Assembly (NCBI GenBank): GCA_028023455.1
Contig: JAQFVV010000151.1
Location: 1,607,097 to 1,671,096 of the forward strand
DNA length: 64,000 nt
DNA from: Epiperipatus broadwayi
Lineage: Eukaryota; Onychophora; Udeonychophora; Euonychophora; Peripatidae
Direction: 5' to 3'
The position numbers and the translations under genes were made by a program. The notes below the pieces were generated by a model. That model was given only the letters and a program-made list of their open reading frames with translations. It did no database searches and was not told the DNA's origin. Numbering within the stretch: the stretch's first letter is position 1; every line of letters begins with the position of its first letter. Positions 1-11,713 of the stretch are shown one piece after another.

Positions 1-770
1 ATTGTGTTTTCAATTTCATTCTCATAGTTTTGTAGTAAAGTAGAGTTAAAAGGTGGCTGCTGGAGGGTTACATTAGATCCTAAGATCTAGATGCAGTGCT
101 CTCAGATCCAAGGCTTCTTACTGATGATGGCCACAAGCCAGAAACTAGTCTGGGAATATTGGATGAGTAGGCACTAGATAGGGATTTATGCACAAGCCTT
201 CTAGCATCCATTGATTACTCTGTTTGGCACAGGGTGGCACTACTGTATGGAGAGTTTTGCCTGTTTACAACAATTATGTGCTAGTATGAGATGTCGATCA
301 TGTGATGTTTAGTGGTTTAAAACCAATCCTGCCTAATAGGATAGTGGTGGCTATGGTTGTTTAAGAGCCAAAGACACCAAAATGTATGGATGCTGAATTG
401 AGTTCAGACCCATATGACTATATAACTATTGAGCTTAGATTGAAAATATTGTGTTTCAATTTCATTCTCATAGTTTTGTAGTAAAGTAGAGTTAAAAGGT
501 GGCTGCTGGAGGGTTACATTAGATCGTAAGATCTAGGTGCAATGCTCTCGGATCCAAGGCTCCTCATTGATGATGGCCAAAGCCAGAAACTAGTCTGGGG
601 ATATTGGATGAGTAGGCACTAGATAGAGATTTTATGCACAAGCCTTCTGGCATCCATTGATTACTCTGTTTGGCACAGGGTGGCACTACTGTATGGAGAG
701 TTTTGTCTTTGTTTACAACAATTATGTGCTGATATGAGATGTTGATCATGTGATGTTTAGTAATTCATGA
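1..770 (+). repeat. Two tandem copies of a fold-back repeat family (family FB)
   Basis: A unit of about 447 bp starts at 1 and restarts at 448 with near identity, running to about 770. Each holds the block GATCCTAAGATCTAG (second copy GATCGTAAGATCTAG), the block ACTAGATAGGGATTT or a variant, TGCACAAGCCTTCT and CTGTATGGAGAGTTTTG, and an end resembling GATCATGTGATGTTTAG. The same blocks recur, often in inverted pairs, at 1.64-2.58, 13.74-13.95, 46.5-46.85, 49.02-49.28 and 63.46-63.66 kb. No protein is encoded; the small frames on both strands are incidental. Confidence 0.8.
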
Positions 771-1640
771 TATAGCTCAATCACTAAGACTTTTCCCAAA
801 TCAAGATCCTCTTTCTATATTGTGGTATAAAAAATTGACTTGATATGAGGTTCGAAATAATGCTATATCATTAGATCTAACAATAAAACCAACTGGATAT
901 AATCTTAGACAATAATGAAGTCTCTCATCAACAGAGAAAGGATTGTCCATGGTTGTTATGATGACCCATGGAATTTAATATTCACTGACCTATATAGTTG
1001 AAGGTAAACAAGCTGTGAGACCACAGTTATTGACTGGAAAATCTACAGCTACGATGGTGGATGTGAAGGACTTAATAAAGCCACTGCTGAATCGATCTTC
1101 TACTTGGAATCTTATTTTTTTAATGGTTTTTTTATTAATAGTTAAGCTGTCTAAAAAAAATCCACATGCTAAATAAATATAATACTGTGATTATATATTA
1201 CTTACTATCCATGTCATGCAAGATTGGAATTTTTTTTTTTTTAAATATTTTTAAGTTTAATAATTGCTTAAATTCTGAAAAGAGTTGCTCCATTCTGAAC
1301 AACTACTCAAAAATTGTTTTCTATCTGAAATTTTATCTCTTTATATGTTTGTTCAAGAATTCAAATTATTGAACCTATAATTGATGTTGAAAATTGATGT
1401 ATTCGTGACAATAGAAATTTAATGGAAGGGCATTGAATTTATATATGACCATTGTGTTTTTATTTGTTTTTTTATAAGGACTTGGTTAAATATGTTCTGT
1501 GTATAGTTATAAGCACTTCTATCAGGGTGATCATCTGGGTTTTTAAACTATGGGCTTCGAAAAGTCAACAAGCAGAATTAGGTTGTTTTTTTAACTGGTC
1601 AACTAATATTATTTGTATATAGTTATTTTTATTAAGTCAC
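770..1640. other. Unassigned A+T-rich intergenic sequence
   Basis: No repeat or gene is recognised. There is a stretch of homopolymer T near 1229 and only chance reading frames. Confidence 0.4.
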
Positions 1641-2169
1641 TAAACATCACATGATCACCATTTTTTATGCTTACATAAGCTATATAGGGGCAAAACTCTC
1701 CTAACAATAGTGCAAGCCAGAGTCATCAATGGATGCAGTAAGATTTGTGCATAAAATCTCTATCTAGTTCCTACTCATCTAATATTTCCAGACTAGTTTC
1801 TAGAAAGTGGCTATCATCAGTGAGGAGTCTTGGATATGAGGGCATTGCACCTAGATCTTAGGATCTAATGCAACCCTCCAGCAGCCAATTTTTTTACATT
1901 TTTAGCTAACTATAAAGCTTTGAGTCTAAAATGAAAACACAATAATGTTTTCAATTCAAGTTCATTAGCTTGTATAGTTGTATATCTCTAAACTCAATTC
2001 AGCATTTATTCTTTTTGGTATTTTTGGTTTTTTTAATAACCGCAGTTACCATAATCCTATTGCTTACATTGTATAGTTGTATATCTCTAAACTCAATTCA
2101 GCATTTATTCTTTTTGGTGTTTTTGGTTTTTTTAATAACCACAGTTACCATAATCCTATTGTTTATGTA
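1641..2169 (-). repeat. Family FB copy, inverted, followed by a 2 x 100-bp tandem duplication
   Basis: The segment starts with TAAACATCACATGATC and runs through the FB blocks in reverse order to ACCCTCCAGCAGCC near 1890. From about 1970 a unit starting TGTATAGTTGTATATCTC is repeated twice (1970-2070 and 2071-2169). This unit is the reverse complement of the outer part of the first FB copy, near 370-410 (TGGATGCTGAATTGAG). Confidence 0.75.
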
Positions 2170-2580
2170 AGCACAAAGAATGATGACCATGTGATGCTAA
2201 GGGATTTAATACCAATCCTGCCCAATAGAATTAGGGTGGCTGTGGTTATTAAAGAACCAAAGATACCAAAAAGTATGGATGCTAAACTGCATTCAGATCT
2301 GCTTGAATTGAAAACATTATTGTGTTTTTATTTTGTACCGAAAGTTTTATAGTTAGCTAATAAGGTAAAAGATGGCTGCTGGAAGGTTACATTAGATCCT
2401 AAGATCTAGGTGCAGTGCTCTCAGATCCAAGGCTCCTCTCTAATGAAAGTCACAAGCTAGAAACTAGTCTGGGATGCACTCGATAGGGATTTATGCACAA
2501 ACCTTCCTCCATCTATTGATTACTCAGGCTTAAACTGAGTGGCGCTATTATATGGAGAGTTTTGTCTCTATTTTTATTAA
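2170..2580 (+). repeat. Family FB copy, forward
   Basis: Directly abuts the inverted copy, so 1641-2580 forms a large imperfect palindrome centred near 2170. It holds GTGGCTGTGGTTATTAAAGA, GGATGCTAAACTGC, the CCTAAGATCTAGG block and a terminal TATGGAGAGTTTTG. Confidence 0.75.
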
Positions 2581-3560
2581 GTTAATCTCGGATTAATCTG
2601 AGTGGGGGGGGAGATAAGTTGAGTTTTGATATATTGACTTAAAAAATGAACAATCATATCCCTATGAACATTGAACTCATGGATACCTTTAGGTTGACTA
2701 TAGTCACTGATCCTCCATACTTTATATGGTTAAAGTCATTGAATTTTAGAAGAAATGTTTACATGACTTTGGACATTAGTTTTGGTTTTTTAAACATGTC
2801 AGAACTTTTAAATTGAACTTAAGTTTATATAAATAATAGATTTTTTTAAATGTTTCAGCATAAAAAGTTGTAATAAACTTATTATTTTCTTCATTTTTAA
2901 AATAGTTCAGTTAAATGAATCCACTTGAAAAATCGTTTTTGTTGAACATTGGATCAAGTTTTATTAAAATTTTATGGTGGGTTTTGGCCTGCTCTATCAA
3001 ATTCATATAAGATTAAGTTATATAATTATGTTGATCTTTTTGGAATGAGCCATTTATAGTGTTTTATAATAAGGGAGTTTGAGGAGTGAAATGAAGCAAG
3101 CTGCCTCCCCGCCATTCACCCTTGGTCGTGATTGCTTGAGTAATGTAATAGCCAAACTTTTGACATCTAATAAGAAATAGTGATCCACTATCATAAAGTT
3201 TAATTGTCATATAAATTATGTTTAATGAAAGATAATTAAACAGTCTAATTCTTGACTTGTTATGTTATCTATTCACCTTATCTATAGAACTTGATTTGAT
3301 CTAGCAATGCTTAATGAATGTAGTCAGCAAAGTTTCTTGAAACCTGTATTTTTTTTTAATTGACAAATGTTTATCATCTTGTAATTAGTACATGATAGAC
3401 TGCATCTACATAGTTTTTGTTTTATTATTTCCTTACTACTGAACATTTATTGATGTACATCCTAATTACTCTTTAAACATAATCAAGTTTTATTATTATA
3501 CAGGACCGAAGAATAAGGCAGTTCTGTATATATTTGTCCTACTTGTTTAATTTGTATATC
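2580..3560. other. Unassigned A+T-rich sequence
   Basis: No gene, repeat unit or RNA recognised on either strand. Confidence 0.4.
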
Positions 3561-4560
3561 AAATATGATTAATAATAGTTCAACACAATTGAAATAAAAC
3601 AACTATATAAAAATAACTAAAACACACAGGTTTATTATATAACTGTGTCTATGTAATATAAAGGGTATATGAGCATTCCATCATCAGATTTTCAATTGGA
3701 TGGACGGTTGAAGAGTTGGAATATGGAGTAGGTTGAAGCCTGTCCATTAAAGTATGAGGTTTGGCTATCTTGATATATGTCTGAGCACTTATGGCATATA
3801 TGTGTAGAGATGGTAATCTGGACCAATTGATGATTGCTGGTTTAGCATGAAATACGTATATTGGTGATTATTTATCTTTTCAACATATATGTGTTCAAGT
3901 GCATTAGTGTTATAAGATAGTGTGGAGAGTAGTGGGTCATATGAAAGTCTGTGCTCATATACCCTATATATTCTATATAAAAATAATATTTTCTTTATTG
4001 AACCAGTTTTCGCCCTATATTAGGGCCTTTTCAAAATACACTTTTCTAATATAATAACATGAGCCTTATATCTATCAATACTCCCTCTAACGTTCATTTT
4101 ATATAATTTTACATAATCATATAACTTATTGACATATATATTGAAACAGTCAGATATGTCTATCCTACTGTTTCACCTACTATGTGCTATAGTAGTATAT
4201 TTATTTATATACCCAAATCCTCGTATATCAGGCTAATTTTAAGAATAATAATCATAGTTATGTATGTGTGCATATATTATAGCATACAATGTGGAAAGCG
4301 TATATATATAAATGATAAATCAACTCATATGCGCACATATATAATGATAAATCAACTCATATGCGCACATATAACTGCTAAAGAAAGGTAAATCTTGATG
4401 TATGTGTAACCAAGATATATGTATATGCAGAAATTATATTAGAAAAGTGTATTTTGAAAAGGCCCTAATATAGGGCGAAAACCGGTTCAATAAAGAAAAT
4501 ATTTATTATTTTTATATACTTGTTTTATTTCAATTGTGTTGAACTATTATTAATTATTGA
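3560..4560. repeat. Nested palindromic (fold-back) element
   Basis: The outer arms are about 35 bp: AATAATAGTTCAACACAATT near 3570 reappears inverted near 4535-4556. The inner arms of about 75 bp, at roughly 3980-4060 and 4433-4510, contain GCCCTATATTAGGGCC and a strand reading GGGCGAAAACCGGTTC. Between the left outer and inner arms sits a further segment of about 350 bp bounded by its own inverted ends, GGGTATATGAGCA near 3663 and TGCTCATATACCC near 3953, which looks like a separate insertion. There is no coding sequence. Confidence 0.7.
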
Positions 4561-5520
4561 AGACAACATTATGGATAAATTTATGTTTGACCATTATTAA
4601 GGATTATCACACATGATTAAAAACAAAAAGGTCTAGAGTTGGCAGAAGAAACATCATAGGATTAATTGAAAACAAGAAAACAACACACTAATTGTGAATA
4701 TTAAAAATAATGTGAAAAGATGCAATTACAACTTTAGAAATTTAACAACAAATTACGATTATTTGGTGGGCAGTAATCAAGAATTTTCACTACAGAATAT
4801 GCTGAAAAACTAGATATATGAGTGTTAATTAAAAAGTTCATAATTGTTCAGACAGCCACACTCTTGATGACTCACTATGGGTGTAAAAATTGGTGATTTG
4901 AAGGGAAAACATTGACGATTTGAACCGAGGGCTTGGAAAATACTTATGAGATCACTAGAAATTGCCAGAGAAACAAACAGATGGATGCTCAGTTGGATTA
5001 ACCTAAATTTTTATTCAAAATGTGAGTGGCATAATTGATATTGTCTTGGTTTTCTCACATTGTGAGACATTCAGATTCATCAATAACGCATACAATTCTT
5101 TGAAAAATTGATTAATGAAAGTGGAAGAGGGTGAACAATAATGAAATAGAAAGATTATGACTATAGTTATAAATTTGTAATTCTAAACGATATTTAATTC
5201 TCTTATTGTAATTATTATAAACTTTATAATCGAGTATTAAGAAAAGGCAATAGTTAATGTTCAAACGTTTACAGTCCAAAGAAATTATAAGTGATCCCTG
5301 AGAATTGATAGCATCCAATGATAATAAGGATCTTGTTTATATATAGTAAACAGATTTTTAAAATGGGCAATTATAATTTTTCATATCTTTTATATTTTTT
5401 AAACCATGATAACTCATCATTCTATTGCTTATTACTTGTCCTGAATTTCAAAGGAAAAAAACTTCTAAGAACTAACTATTATTAGTTTCCATATCTTCAA
5501 TTCCTTTTACATGTTCATTA
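4560..5520. other. Unassigned sequence
   Basis: Nothing recognised apart from chance short frames. Confidence 0.4.
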
Positions 5521-5579
5521 ATAAAAATAATAATCAAATGTTTTACTGTTGGAGAGTTCTCAAATTTTCTTAAAAACTT

Positions 5580-5640
5580 CTTTATTTTCCTTACAGTTTC
5601 GACTGTCCAGCAGTCTTCATCAGAGCTCTATCTTCTCTGC
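5580..5640 (-). ncRNA. Hammerhead-like motif (CTGATGA-stem-GAAAC)
   Basis: On the minus strand, CTGATGA (5617-5623) is followed by a stem GACTG/CAGTC with a 5-nt loop and then GAAAC (5596-5600). This resembles the core of hammerhead ribozymes carried by Penelope-like elements, but one extra base lies between CTGATGA and the stem and I could not establish stems I and III. The flank TTTATTTTCCTTACAG is related to the flank of the copy near 15250. Confidence 0.35.
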
Positions 5641-6184
5641 TTTAATTAAAGAAGTGTTACAATCAATATATATGATTATATGAAGATATGCAAAGAAAGT
5701 GAAAGAGAAGAATAAGAGATTGTTGGAGAGTTCATAAGTTTGAGCACCAGGAGTAGCAAAGCTGGACTGAAATCCATGAACACTGAGATTCAGAGTCTTC
5801 CACTCTGCCTTTGTGCCAAACCAAATAGAACAATATGGTTTGGTACAGAATTAAACAACAGACTCTGGACTTCTATGTCCAGGATGGATTTTAACCCAAC
5901 TCCATCACTTCCGTTGATTGAACTTCTTACAAATTACTGAATAATAAACCATTTGTGTATTTTTATTACATGATCATTAGAATCTACTAACATTATATCA
6001 AATTCCATTGGGACTTACATATATAACTTTTTAAAATCGATTTATCTCGTCCTGTTGTATTTGATAGATTTTAAATTACTGCTAACACATCAATACTTGT
6101 GATATTTTGAATTGTTAAATGTTGTTAATTATAATTGTCTTTGTACTTTACATTCTAATTTCTAAATGGCCTATAAACTTTATT
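5640..6184. other. Unassigned sequence
   Basis: The + frame opening at 5740 (66 codons) matches nothing I recognise. The rest is A+T-rich with no repeat seen. Confidence 0.35.
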
Positions 6185-6200
6185 AAAAATCTCTCTGGCC

Positions 6201-6310
6201 GTCAAGCATTGATTGTCGAGAGGTCAGCGACAGCTGCTTTACAAGCAGTTGTCCTGGGTTAGCGAGTTCACTTCTTGGCTGATGCTATGACACATGAGAG
6301 AGAAAAAAAA
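6201..6310 (+). mobile_element. tRNA-derived SINE, copy 1
   Basis: A tRNA-like body starts GCATTGATTGTCGAGAGGTC (A-box region), has a long anticodon-type hairpin with loop TTTACAA, then a B-box-like GAGTTCACTTC, a 3' strand TGATGC pairing with the start, a short tail and poly(A). It is flanked by the target duplication AAAAATCTCTCTGGCC at 6185-6200 and 6307-6322 (the repeat overlaps the poly(A)). The anticodon position would read TAC, but the stem is longer than in a real tRNA, so the parent tRNA is uncertain. Mobilisation by a LINE is inferred from poly(A) plus the duplication. Confidence 0.88.
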
Positions 6311-6322
6311 ATCTCTCTGGCC

Positions 6323-7513
6323 ATTTCTCACTGCAATTTTTACTTAAATTATCAATTCATTTTAATGGATTCTGTAATTTTCTCTTTCGCATAAACCTAT
6401 GAATTTAGAAAGAAGAAAAATACTTGTTTGGATTGGTGATTTGCACTAAGAAAAGACTCTGGGTTAATAAGATTAGCTGCTCTATATATGTGAATTTATA
6501 AGAGAATAGTAGGAATAAATTGAAATGACAAGATTAAAAATGTAGAGATGTTATGGAATTGGAAAGATTAACTGAATTGGATATACAATTAGGGGTAGAA
6601 GAATTACAAAGGATATATTGGAAAGAACTGTAGTGAAGAAGAGAAAGGAAAATAAAGATGATTTTAAGGTTTAAAGTTTAGAGCAGAATGATTTGAGAAA
6701 AGTGGCAGCTTGAAATGATATGTGGGATCTGTTTGCGAAAGTGTAAGCAAAACAGATTTTTTTTGCCGAGTTTAGTACTGATAAAAAAAAAAGTTCAAAG
6801 TACTTTTGTTATCAATTATGCCATTTAAACACAGTGCAGAAACATTATACATATATACACACACATATTATCATCAGTAATAGTTTTTGTTTTTTTTATT
6901 ACTTGTTTGTATTAGTCTGTTGTTAGAACTCTGTACTGTAAGCCTGGATGAACAACAGACATCGTATAGTATTGTGTTATAAAATCCCATCTCCAGTCTT
7001 GTCGATTTTTAGTTTTTTGCCTTCTCAGTGAATGTTTAGGATTCAAAGTTATTTATCTAGCAGCTACATTTTTAAAAAAAACTTTTTCAGATTTCAAACA
7101 CAGGCTAATTCACTTGTACAGCTATATACATCTGACACATAATCACTTTCTATATATTTCTGAGATCTCACTTTTATAACAATTGTACGCCCAATCTGTC
7201 TTTTGGATAGGAGCAGTAAATCTCCCCATCGTCGCATGACTTCTCATAGGCTTCCAAAAAGAGTTTTCTTCAACTCTAGAACCCATCTAATGTCCATTAA
7301 CTATTTGAGCTTCTAGAATAAAGGTAACTGCTTCTGGAAGCACATGCGAGGTTACAAGTTGTTTGTGTTTATTATTTCAACTTTTCATTCCACAGAAAAT
7401 CTCTACACAACACATACCTTTAAATTAACTCATATGTATACTGTATCTATTTATATGTGTATTAATTTTTTGAGCAATTACTTATTTGTTTTAATATTAA
7501 TTTCTATTTTTAG
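6323..7513. other. Unassigned sequence upstream of ACP1 exon 2
   Basis: This should lie within ACP1 intron 1 if exon 1 is upstream. No exon-1-like frame ending in a donor was found. There are CA/TA-rich stretches near 6850 and several T tracts. Confidence 0.4.
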
Positions 7514-7587
7514 GTAACATTTGTCGATCACCTATTGCTGAGGCAGTTTTTAGAAATCTAGTAAAACAACAGGGGAAACTAGAAGAA
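7514..7587 (+). CDS. ACP1: Low-molecular-weight protein-tyrosine phosphatase, exon 2 (P-loop)
   Basis: This exon encodes the phosphate-binding loop of a cytosolic low-molecular-weight phosphotyrosine phosphatase. After an acceptor TTTTTAG at 7513, the leading GT completes a Gly codon begun in the missing exon 1, and the exon then reads NICRSPIAEAVFRNLVKQQG and four more residues up to the donor GTAAGA. The family signature is C-x5-R-S within VCLGNICRSP; the nucleophilic Cys lies two residues before the exon boundary and is therefore not in this exon, while the invariant Arg (NICR) is. The exon ends in phase 0, matching the next exon. I searched the upstream 7.5 kb for a VCLG-type exon with a donor and found none, so exon 1 probably lies outside the window. 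Identification rests on strong motif recognition across all five exons. Confidence 0.93.
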
Positions 7588-7959
7588 GTAAGATAACCAT
7601 AGTTATTTATAGAAATGAATTCCATTTTGATTAATGGAAGAGATAAGTGATTTATAAAAATAGGATTCTGTTACCATTTGTCATTGTTGATTTATTTTGT
7701 GATGAGTTTTTGTGCCAAAATGTCTGTGTTTACCCTTTAATAATTACATCCTAATATTTTTTGTTTATTTGCATTTATTTATACTAGCATTGTTTATTTG
7801 TTTTGTAGATTTAGTCTTTTTTTTTTTAAAATCTTATTAAAAAATAATTTGTTTATGCTTAATTTAAGTAATCCAGTTACATGCTATTGAAATAAATGTC
7901 ATAAAATCATCATCATTCATAACTTTTATGAAACTACTCAAAATAAAGGTCATTCCAAG

Positions 7960-9960
7960 TTGAACCCTGTTTCTCTGATCCGTAGCTTCTCTTCTGTGTA
8001 CCATTCTTGCAAACTTCTTTATCTCATCTATCCATCTAATATATGATATCTTGTCAAGTCTTTTATAATCCCTTTGGATTCTATTAAGTTTAAGTGATAT
8101 GTCCAGTTCATTTCTGTTTCGGCCTGTTAATTCTTTCAGTGATATTAGAGATGCCTGTTTGTTCTTTATCCATGTTGTTTGCTTTCAGTTCCTACTTGTT
8201 AAATCCAATGTACACTTCTTTGTACTTATTTGGATGTTCTATATTCTTCTATTAAGAATCTCAAGTTTAGATTCATAAATAAGCACAGGTAAAATATTTT
8301 TATTAATTTTTTTTTTCCCCAAATGTATGGGCATATATTTTTAATATTGTTTCTACTAAACACACTCCATCCAAGTTTTAAATATATAAATTATTTTATT
8401 CATGTGGTCAAGATATTCATACTTGTTAACTTTTATTAATTTCTTACTATCAATCTTAATTTTCTTTGAAAAGCTGTTGAATGTAACTTTAGTTTTTTAG
8501 CGTTTGTTTTTAGTCTTGCTTTCATCTAATGTAGTTCTTGTATTATTTCCTGAAGCTCTGAAGCATTGTTTCCAAAAAGTAACCTCATCATCTGAAAAAT
8601 CTAGATGATTTGAATAATCTTTATTCTTTTTTTTTTTAGTTTGTCATGTTAATCCATGAAATACTTCCAATAAAACTGCTGTAAATGTTTGGAAAGATGG
8701 GATCATCCTTTAGTATACTTTTATCCGTATTAATTTTAATGTCACCATGTAATATAATTACTAATATTATATTTTGATAAGTATTCTTCTGGATTTGATA
8801 ATAATATCCTGGGTTTGTGTTATAATGTTTCAAAGATTAAATCACCTCAGAAATTTTTACGGAAGTCAATTGCTTTTTGTATTCTACACGTCCCTTGCAA
8901 AATGCAACTCATTAATTCTTTTGATTACTTTTCTTAAATATTGGAGGTTATCTACTGTGATATAACTATTTTTAAGTACAGCTTGTTCTGCTTGGTTTAC
9001 CATTTTAATTATTTTAGTAAACATCGTATATATGATTGGCAGAATACTGATGGGTCTGTATTTTATTTTTACCTCTCTTAAATATCGCTACTGTATTCTT
9101 TCAGTCATTTGTTAAACTTTTATCATTTAGCATTATAGCTTTATGAATAATTTTTCACTGCTTCTAAAATATCTGTAATAATTCCATCATTTTCTAGAGC
9201 TTTCCCATTCTTCGTAGATTCTATTGTATGTTTCATCTTCTCATTTAACACAAATTGGCATTTCAAAAGATGTTGCAGCTATAGAAGTTATTTTGATTTT
9301 TGTTCTTTATTGTCAGTTTTTTTGTCAAATTCTTTGCACCCATCATGATATCACCTTTATTAGTAATAGTACCGTTTCTATTCCTAAAATATCTTCTTTT
9401 CAATATCAAAATATCTATTTTTGAGACTTATTTTTTCCTCTAGTTTTCCTTGCCATTTCATTGTTATATTTTTTTTATGCCATTTTAGTGCTCAAACACA
9501 GATATGCAATTCTTCTAAATATTCATTTTTAAATATTTTCCTATTTCTTTTATATATATATTGTCTTATCTCAGTTGAAAATGTATAAATAAAGTACTGC
9601 ATTTTTTGTTCCTGTTATTTGTATATCTGTTGTAGTAGTAGAATATTTATTTATCTTTTTCTTGATCTCATTCAAGTCTGAATCATCTTCGAAGTTTTAA
9701 AATGATTTGCAGGTTCTTGAATTTATTGAAGTGTTTATGAAGATTACAAATATCGGCCATTATTACTATTTTTTTTATTAACTTTTATCTTTAGTATTGT
9801 ATTAATTTGCATTGTATATTTCATTAATCGATATTTACTTCCTGTAATGAGGATATTATTACAATCTTCAAATATATTTTTCGTGTTAATTTAAATATAA
9901 TCCAATTCTATTATATCTTCATTTCAATGGTTTCATATCCATTTCTGCTTTGGATTTTTT
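7960..9960 (-). pseudogene. Degenerate RTE-like LINE, copy 1
   Basis: The segment is collinear with the clearer LINE relic at 53.4-55.6 kb: shared landmarks include TCTATCCAT near 8030, GAAGCATTGTTT near 8560 and AATACTTCCAATAAAACT near 8660. By comparison with that copy it is the minus-strand reverse transcriptase region of a non-LTR retrotransposon, broken by many stops and frameshifts. The exact 5' limit (high coordinate) is unclear. It lies in ACP1 intron 2, antisense to the gene. Confidence 0.6.
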
Positions 9961-10380
9961 TTCCTCCTTTTCAAAAAAAAAAAACACGATGTACAGTTTT
10001 GTTTTGCTTTGCAAATTCCATAATTCTGTGTCTTCTTTTGTTTCTGACTTCATATCGGTATTTACCTACTCCAATTTCTTTGTGCAGTTGTTTTTCAATT
10101 CGTAAATTAAATTCTTGTAGACAACTTTAAAATGTATCTTACATTATGTTGAATACTAATCTTGCCACTCTATCTAATATATACCATTGATCTTAACAGT
10201 GTTGTCCTTCCATTTTTTATTATAATGAATCTCATTCCATGCATGTGTGTGCTTCCAATATTTGTGCATTTATTGTATAATGCATTTCAACTTTTTACAT
10301 CGAATATCTCTTCTTCTTTTTTTTAAATTTATATCCAGCAATTCTATTTCATGCAGTTTTCATTCACTTGAAAGTAATCT

Positions 10381-10868
10381 ACAGTTGTAGATAGCAAAAT
10401 AGAATCAACAATTGATAGCTATGTCCACAATTAGGAGATTGTTATAGATAGCAAAATAGAAGATCATCAATTGACAGCCTATGGCCACAATTGGGACATT
10501 ATTATAGATAGCAAAATAGATCATCATCAATTGACAGCCTATGTCCACAATTAGGAGATTGTTATAGATAGCAAAATAGATCATCATCAATTGACAGCTT
10601 ATATCCACAATTAGGAGATTGTTATAGATAGCAAAATAGAAGATCATCAATTGACAGCCTATGTCCACAATTGGGACATTATTATAGATAGCAAAATAGA
10701 TCATCAATTGACAGCCTATATCCACAATTAGGAGATTGTTATGGGTAGCAAAATAGATCATCATCAATTAATAGCCATATCCTATGTCCACAATTAGGAC
10801 ATTGTTATAGATAGCAAAATAGATCATCATCAATTGACAGCCTAGGTCCACAATTAGGAGATTGTTAA
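10381..10868. repeat. Minisatellite, about eight copies of a 60-bp unit
   Basis: Tandem units begin near 10381 and repeat about every 57-67 bp. Each contains TAGATAGCAAAATAGA, ATCAATTGACAGCC and TCCACAATTAGGAGATTGT or close variants. Some units share the variant GGGACATTATTA and others GGAGATTGTTA, hinting at higher-order expansion. A 120-codon minus-strand frame through the array is an artefact of the unit length being a multiple of three in most copies. Confidence 0.92.
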
Positions 10869-10869
10869 T

Positions 10870-11713
10870 ATTCACTACTTTTGGTTTCCAAGTTTTTGAA
10901 TGCCATATTTTTTTTTGTCATATCGCAATAAGAGAATGAGCATTTACACACACTCAGTTATTGTCTCAATTAAATACTATCAGGCATCTGAGGGAAAAGG
11001 TTATATTTTTAGTCATAAATTCAGAGATTAAAGCTAGTCACCTCACTATTCTGGAAATGATATATGTGGTTTTAAATCAGTCTATTTGCATTTGTGTATC
11101 TTATGAACAATTATATATTTTTTTATTTCAGGCCTATTGCAACAGACTTCATTTTGAACCTATGAAGGGTACTTTTTGGAAAGTCATTCAATACTGAATC
11201 TACACATTATGCAACAACAATTAGTTTGAGTTATTTAGAAAAAATAACAATAATAATTTTAAAATTCTGTTTGAAAAAAGCTCACATTGCCTCAGAAACA
11301 TTGAACTAAATTGTAGAGCTTTTCGTCACTAGAGGTCAGTCAAGTACCTGCGTGAAAATAAGTTACATTAATCATTTATCCTGAGTTAAACAAATGCAGA
11401 AAATTTTTTTTGTAGATGGATGAGAAATTTGGAAAATAACTTATCAGCATACTCAAAAGCTACAGTTATTTAATAAATAATAGCTTCACAGTAGTCTGAG
11501 CTTAGGTATTGAGATTGTAAAGAGAGAAAAAGGTATTTAAAAATTTACTCAATTGGAGTTATAATTGGTGGCAGTGAATAGGCTATATATTAATTGACAA
11601 CAGAACTAGATATAGAGTAACTGGAGAATTGTGAATGAAAATATCCAGATGGGATAAGATTGAACAAACTGTATCAAAATATTTATAGGAAATAATCATC
11701 ATATTTTCAAACA
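10870..11713. other. Unassigned intron sequence
   Basis: No repeat or coding signal recognised. Short frames on both strands are unsupported. Confidence 0.4.

Noticed and set aside
1-2580. A protein-coding gene from the many short frames in the FB block
   Set aside because: The frames fall in different registers in different FB copies and none is conserved.
6880-6945. Candidate ACP1 exon 1 (a frame reading FITCLY near 6893)
   Set aside because: It lacks the VLFVCLG consensus, an upstream Met and a GT donor after the Gly codon.
8636-9424. Small host genes from 63-66-codon frames in intron 2
   Set aside because: The region is collinear with the LINE relic at 53.4-55.6 kb; the frames are remnants or chance.
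10405-10767. 120-codon minus-strand frame with a repeated protein motif
   Set aside because: It lies wholly in the 60-bp minisatellite; unit lengths of 57-60 bp keep the frame open without implying a gene.
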